Under the pieces are notes generated by a model. That model did not search any database. It saw nothing but the letters and a program-made list of their open reading frames with translations, and was not told the origin of the DNA. A program made the position numbers and the translations under genes. Shown piece after piece: positions 6,441 through 6,519 of a stretch of 6,519 nucleotides of DNA; the first letter of the stretch is position 1; the number at the start of each line of letters is the position of its first letter. Source of the DNA: Rhodocyclaceae bacterium (GTDB lineage Bacteria; Pseudomonadota; Gammaproteobacteria; Burkholderiales; Rhodocyclaceae); contig JAUYFZ010000009.1 in the NCBI GenBank assembly GCA_030689585.1, positions 1 to 6,519 of the forward strand, given 5' to 3'.

Positions 6441-6519
6441 ATGAAGGGACAAACAAGTCTCGTAATTATCGGGCGACATCTCCAGCAGAAGCTGCGAAAT
6501 AACATGACTGATGCCGAAA
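6441..6519 (+). CDS. DUF559 family protein, 5' fragment (endonuclease-like), cut by window end
   Basis: From ATG 6441 the frame stays open to the window end, giving 26 residues. It begins MKGQTSLVIIGRHL and continues QQKLRNNMTDAE. The segment R-x-L-R-x-N-M-T-D-A-E is the typical opening of DUF559 proteins, which carry a Vsr-like/restriction-endonuclease fold and usually continue with a Leu/Trp-rich stretch and a FRRQ-type motif; those parts lie outside the window. Biochemical function in the family is poorly established. The same frame is open upstream without a stop to ATG 6291 and runs through the repeat array as LPPLQ-x-EGSTN units, so a longer start is formally possible. ATG 6441 is preferred because GGGG lies 5 nt upstream and the repeat-encoded peptide is low complexity. 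The identification rests on a short stretch. Confidence 0.6.
   Translation, partial: MKGQTSLVIIGRHLQQKLRNNMTDAE

Noticed and set aside
6396..6445. Classical rho-independent terminator for the plus-strand genes
   Set aside because: The palindrome is strong but is followed by a G-rich tract and then TAAAAATG, not a T-run; a terminator role is only possible, not supported.
6102..6479. Minus-strand frame across the repeats encoding LPLKGREIGTA-type units
   Set aside because: The 33-bp unit has no stop in several frames on either strand, so open frames are automatic. This one overlaps the end of the phosphoesterase and matches no family I recognise.
6320..6502. Plus-strand 60-residue frame with SPSPSKGGQYQ repeats
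   Set aside because: A shadow of the repeat in another frame; it ends without a domain, and the DUF559-like frame is the better reading of 6441-6519.

Overview
The window looks like a chromosomal segment of a Gram-negative proteobacterium, most likely a gammaproteobacterium. Reasons are a small integral-membrane diacylglycerol kinase of the E. coli DgkA type, a c-di-GMP turnover protein of the EAL-CBS-GGDEF type, a classical HAMP chemoreceptor, and a COG2908 metallophosphoesterase. Genus cannot be read from the sequence.

Layout: (1) 1-1764, minus strand: EAL-CBS-GGDEF protein, complete at its N-terminus and cut off at the C-terminus by the window edge. (2) 1765-1891: divergent intergenic region with a Pho-box-like pair of half-sites pointing at the EAL gene and an 11-bp direct repeat just upstream of the plus-strand genes. 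(3) 1892-6281, plus strand: four closely packed genes, probably co-transcribed: GT4 glycosyltransferase, methyl-accepting chemotaxis protein, dgkA, metallophosphoesterase. Gaps are 10 and 58 nt, then a 4-nt ATGA overlap. (4) 6330-6435: nearly three tandem copies of a 33-bp palindromic C-rich/G-rich repeat ending in a G-quadruplex-like tract. (5) 6441-6519: the 5' end of a gene resembling the DUF559 (Vsr-like endonuclease fold) family, cut off by the window end. Its frame is open back through the whole repeat to an ATG at 6291.

The most coherent biological reading is a diacylglycerol (DAG) node. The last plus-strand enzyme has the signature motifs of the PlcP/LpxH2 branch of COG2908 rather than of true LpxH. 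PlcP releases DAG from phospholipids during phosphate starvation in Sinorhizobium and marine bacteria. The GT4 enzyme resembles DAG glucosyltransferases, and DgkA would return DAG to phosphatidic acid. The three enzymes could therefore form a phospholipid-to-glycolipid remodelling module, here interrupted by a chemoreceptor gene and divergent from a c-di-GMP enzyme. The Pho-box-like element fits this, but it was found by eye and is unproven.

The second point of interest is the palindromic repeat array that runs in frame into a DUF559 gene. It may supply that gene with a ribosome-binding region or an N-terminal extension, and may be a repeat/nuclease association worth a survey.
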